A DNA stretch of 64,000 bases, from positions 1-64,000 of the forward strand of contig CAKSPH010000005.1 in assembly GCA_934481355.1 (NCBI GenBank), given 5' to 3'. Origin of the DNA: an uncultured Oscillospiraceae bacterium (GTDB taxonomy: Bacteria; Bacillota; Clostridia; Oscillospirales; Ruminococcaceae). Both the position numbers and the translations under genes were made by a program. The notes below the pieces were generated by a model. The model was given only the letters and a program-made list of their open reading frames with translations, was not told where the DNA came from and did no database searches. Positions within the stretch are counted from its first letter, which is position 1, and the number at the start of each line of letters is the position of its first letter. Below, in pieces: positions 62,438-64,000 of this stretch.

Positions 62438-62932
62438 TTATTTATTGGTTGTAGATCCAAACCCGCCGTTTCTGACGCCGTCTGCGTCGTCGTCAACGGT
62501 GATTCCATACTCCGTGAATATACCCTGCGCGAAGCCTGTTCCTGCGGGGATCTCAAGCGTCTTGCCCTCGTTGGAGTCATTGGTTATCTTGATGAAAATG
62601 TGCCCCTCGTTGTCGGAATCTGAATAATCGCTGTCGATTATCCCGACCGTGTTGTTGAGCTGAAGACGGTACTTGAAACCAAGCCCGCTCCTCGGATAGA
62701 TTTTCAGGACCCAGCCATGCTCTATCAGCGCCCGGATTCCAGTGGGAACCTTCGCGGTTTCTCCAGGGGCGAGGGTTATCGCATACGGCGCATAGAAATC
62801 ATATCCCGCAGAGCCTGCTGTCGCACGGTGCGGCAGCTTTATGCCGTTGTATATCTCCTCGGCATCCGGACGGTCGCAGCCCTCTCTGAACTGCTTTATA
62901 CTTACTTTCTCGAATTTTGCTATTCTTTTCAT
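62438..62932 (-). CDS. dut: dUTP diphosphatase
   Basis: A 164-residue trimeric dUTPase. Motifs in order: AGSAGYDFYAP (I), IYPRSGLGFKYRL (II), NTVGIIDSDYS (III, catalytic Asp), GFAQGIF (IV) and GGFGSTT (V). It converts dUTP to dUMP for thymidylate synthesis and keeps uracil out of DNA. GGAGGC precedes ATG 62932, 10 nt after the nrdG stop. It forms a nucleotide-metabolism operon with nrdG and nrdD. Confidence 0.93.
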   Translation of the reverse strand: MKRIAKFEKVSIKQFREGCDRPDAEEIYNGIKLPHRATAGSAGYDFYAPYAITLAPGETAKVPTGIRALIEHGWVLKIYPRSGLGFKYRLQLNNTVGIIDSDYSDSDNEGHIFIKITNDSNEGKTLEIPAGTGFAQGIFTEYGITVDDDADGVRNGGFGSTTNK

Positions 62933-62942
62933 GGTGCCTCCC

Positions 62943-63431
62943 TTAATCAAAAAGTACTACCTTGCCAAGCCTGAGTGTTTCCTGAACGTCAATAACACGC
63001 TGATTTGAGCTTCCCTTCCAGTGAAGCTTTGGGTCGCGTACTGCCTCAACATAGGGACCGTCAACGACAACATCAAGATAGGGTATTATCTCAAGATCCT
63101 GAATATTCTCCCAAAGATAGCCTGTATACAGCCATATCGTCTTTTCCGGAAGCGTTTCGCGGACTTTCTTCGCAAGACGTGTTATTTCCATGCGGTTATG
63201 CGTGTGAAGCGGGTCTCCGCCGCTGAACGTTATTCCGCTGATATAATCCGCCGAGAGTTTTTCAAAAAGCTCCCGCTCAGCCGCTTCGTCAAATGGTATC
63301 CCGCCGTCAATGTCCCATGTTATCGGGTTATGACAGCCGCGGCAGCGGTGCTCGCAGCCTGCAACCCAGAGAACGGTGCGGAGTCCGTCGCCGTTCAGCA
63401 TATCGTCAGTCGTTATATTATGGTAGCGCAT
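62943..63431 (-). CDS. nrdG: Anaerobic ribonucleotide reductase activating protein
   Basis: A 162-residue radical SAM activase that installs the glycyl radical on NrdD. CEHRCRGCHNP holds the CxxxCxxC cluster motif, and TFSGGDPLH is the SAM-binding GGxP-like block. WLYTGYLWENI is conserved in NrdG. It starts 20 nt after the nrdD stop. The ribosome site is weak, so it may depend on translation from nrdD. Confidence 0.95.
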   Translation of the reverse strand: MRYHNITTDDMLNGDGLRTVLWVAGCEHRCRGCHNPITWDIDGGIPFDEAAERELFEKLSADYISGITFSGGDPLHTHNRMEITRLAKKVRETLPEKTIWLYTGYLWENIQDLEIIPYLDVVVDGPYVEAVRDPKLHWKGSSNQRVIDVQETLRLGKVVLFD

Positions 63432-63451
63432 ATTACTGGTTCACTTTCATT

Positions 63452-64000
63452 TTACATACTCTTTCTGTCTGCGATCTCAGCCATTTTCGCAGCGTTAAGG
63501 CGCGTGTCGCCCTTTACTCTTGAATAGCTCAGGTAGCCGTTCATTCGGTCTATCTTGGTGAGATTGCTGCTGCCGCACCTGGGGCATACGTCCATTTCAA
63601 GCTGCTGATATCCACAGTCGTCGCAGTAAGCAAGCGAGAGATTTACACCCTCATAGAATCCCTTTTTCATCGCGCGGCGCACCAGCGTCTCCACGGCGCC
63701 CTTGTTGTAGTCAATGGGATAGCGGACGTACTGTATCTTTCCGCCGTTGAACATATCCCAGAAACGCTGCTCCTTGTCCTGCTTCTGTATTGGCGTGATA
63801 TCCTCAGTGACATGACAGTGGAAACTGTTGCTTACATACTCGCGGTCGGATACGTTCTCGACTATACCATATTTCTTCCGGAACTGCTTTATCTGAAGTC
63901 CGCATAGATTCTCTGCGGGAGTGCCATATATCGCATAGAGGTGTCCGTCCTCTTTCTTAAAATCGTTGATACGCTTGTTGATGAATTCCATGACCTTGAG
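63452..64000 (-). CDS. nrdD: Anaerobic ribonucleoside-triphosphate reductase, C-terminal part
   Basis: The last 182 residues of NrdD; the gene continues past the window edge in frame. PAENLCGLQIKQF is an active-site block. The zinc site is C-D-D-C...C-P-R-C, and RMNGYLSYSR carries the glycyl-radical Gly near the C-terminus. The enzyme makes deoxyribonucleotides without oxygen and shows an anaerobic lifestyle. The internal ATG at 63991 is not the start. Confidence 0.95.
   Translation of the reverse strand, partial: LKVMEFINKRINDFKKEDGHLYAIYGTPAENLCGLQIKQFRKKYGIVENVSDREYVSNSFHCHVTEDITPIQKQDKEQRFWDMFNGGKIQYVRYPIDYNKGAVETLVRRAMKKGFYEGVNLSLAYCDDCGYQQLEMDVCPRCGSSNLTKIDRMNGYLSYSRVKGDTRLNAAKMAEIADRKSM

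Noticed and set aside
1..64000. CRISPR arrays, prophage, plasmid or transposase genes
   Set aside because: No regularly spaced direct repeats, integrase, phage structural or transposase proteins were found on reading both strands. The only mobile-like features are the non-coding inverted-repeat elements.

Overview
The window looks like a chromosome segment of an anaerobic Gram-positive Clostridia, most likely an Oscillospirales/Ruminococcaceae (Ruminococcus-like) gut or rumen bacterium. The pointers are a tryptophan T-box leader, DivIVA/SepF/YlmH division genes, a YmcA-MiaB-MutS-MutL block with the Bacillus/Clostridia gene order, class III (anaerobic) ribonucleotide reductase, a dockerin-bearing secreted protein and many glycan enzymes. 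Consensus TTGACA-N17-TATAAT promoters and strong Shine-Dalgarno sequences fit. No phage, plasmid, CRISPR array or transposase gene was seen.

Layout. 0.4-8.1 kb (minus strand): a glycan locus with sfsA, a GH31 glycosidase, a MalT-like LuxR-type ATPase regulator and a GH36 alpha-galactosidase, with no transporter. 8.2-15.1 kb (plus): a complete trpEGDCFBA operon behind its own promoter and a Trp (UGG) T-box terminator leader. 15.1-17.9 kb (minus): tRNA-Leu, then an ECF sigma factor whose membrane partner gene lies upstream of it. 18.0-41.9 kb (minus): a long housekeeping run that joins two blocks known from Bacillus: prmA-recD2-comF-miaB-ymcA-mutS-mutL-miaA-hfq, then an HlyD-like gene, yggS-sepF-ylmH-divIVA-ileS-lspA-rluD, a HAD phosphatase, a small membrane protein and a split transketolase. 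42.0-47.9 kb (plus): UDP-glucose dehydrogenase, a hybrid PAS-type histidine kinase, pyridoxamine kinase and an EamA permease. 47.9-56.8 kb (mostly minus): a DUF3877-like protein, a 1225-residue dockerin protein, a LysR regulator with a small RDAC-like protein, a bacteriohemerythrin, tRNA-Ser and glgB. 57.0-62.4 kb (plus): a TetR regulator, a GH95 alpha-L-fucosidase and a pair of uncharacterised proteins. 62.4-64.0 kb (minus): dut, nrdG and the 3' part of nrdD, cut by the window edge.

The least explained structure is a family of about 150-240 bp non-coding elements at 17.7, 48.6-48.9 and 54.5 kb. They share a terminal inverted repeat of about 21 bp (GGTAACCTCTAAAAACC core) and, in three of the four, a perfectly conserved internal hairpin. 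Two families with the same ends abut at 48.6-48.9 kb, and each site lies just 5' of a minus-strand gene. They look like MITEs or mobile RNA-leader elements. Other points of interest are a Cys-rich tail on the YmcA/YlbF protein beside MiaB, an unusual start for the ECF sigma factor, GC-rich hairpins in the hfq leader, and the uncharacterised pair at 60.1-62.4 kb.
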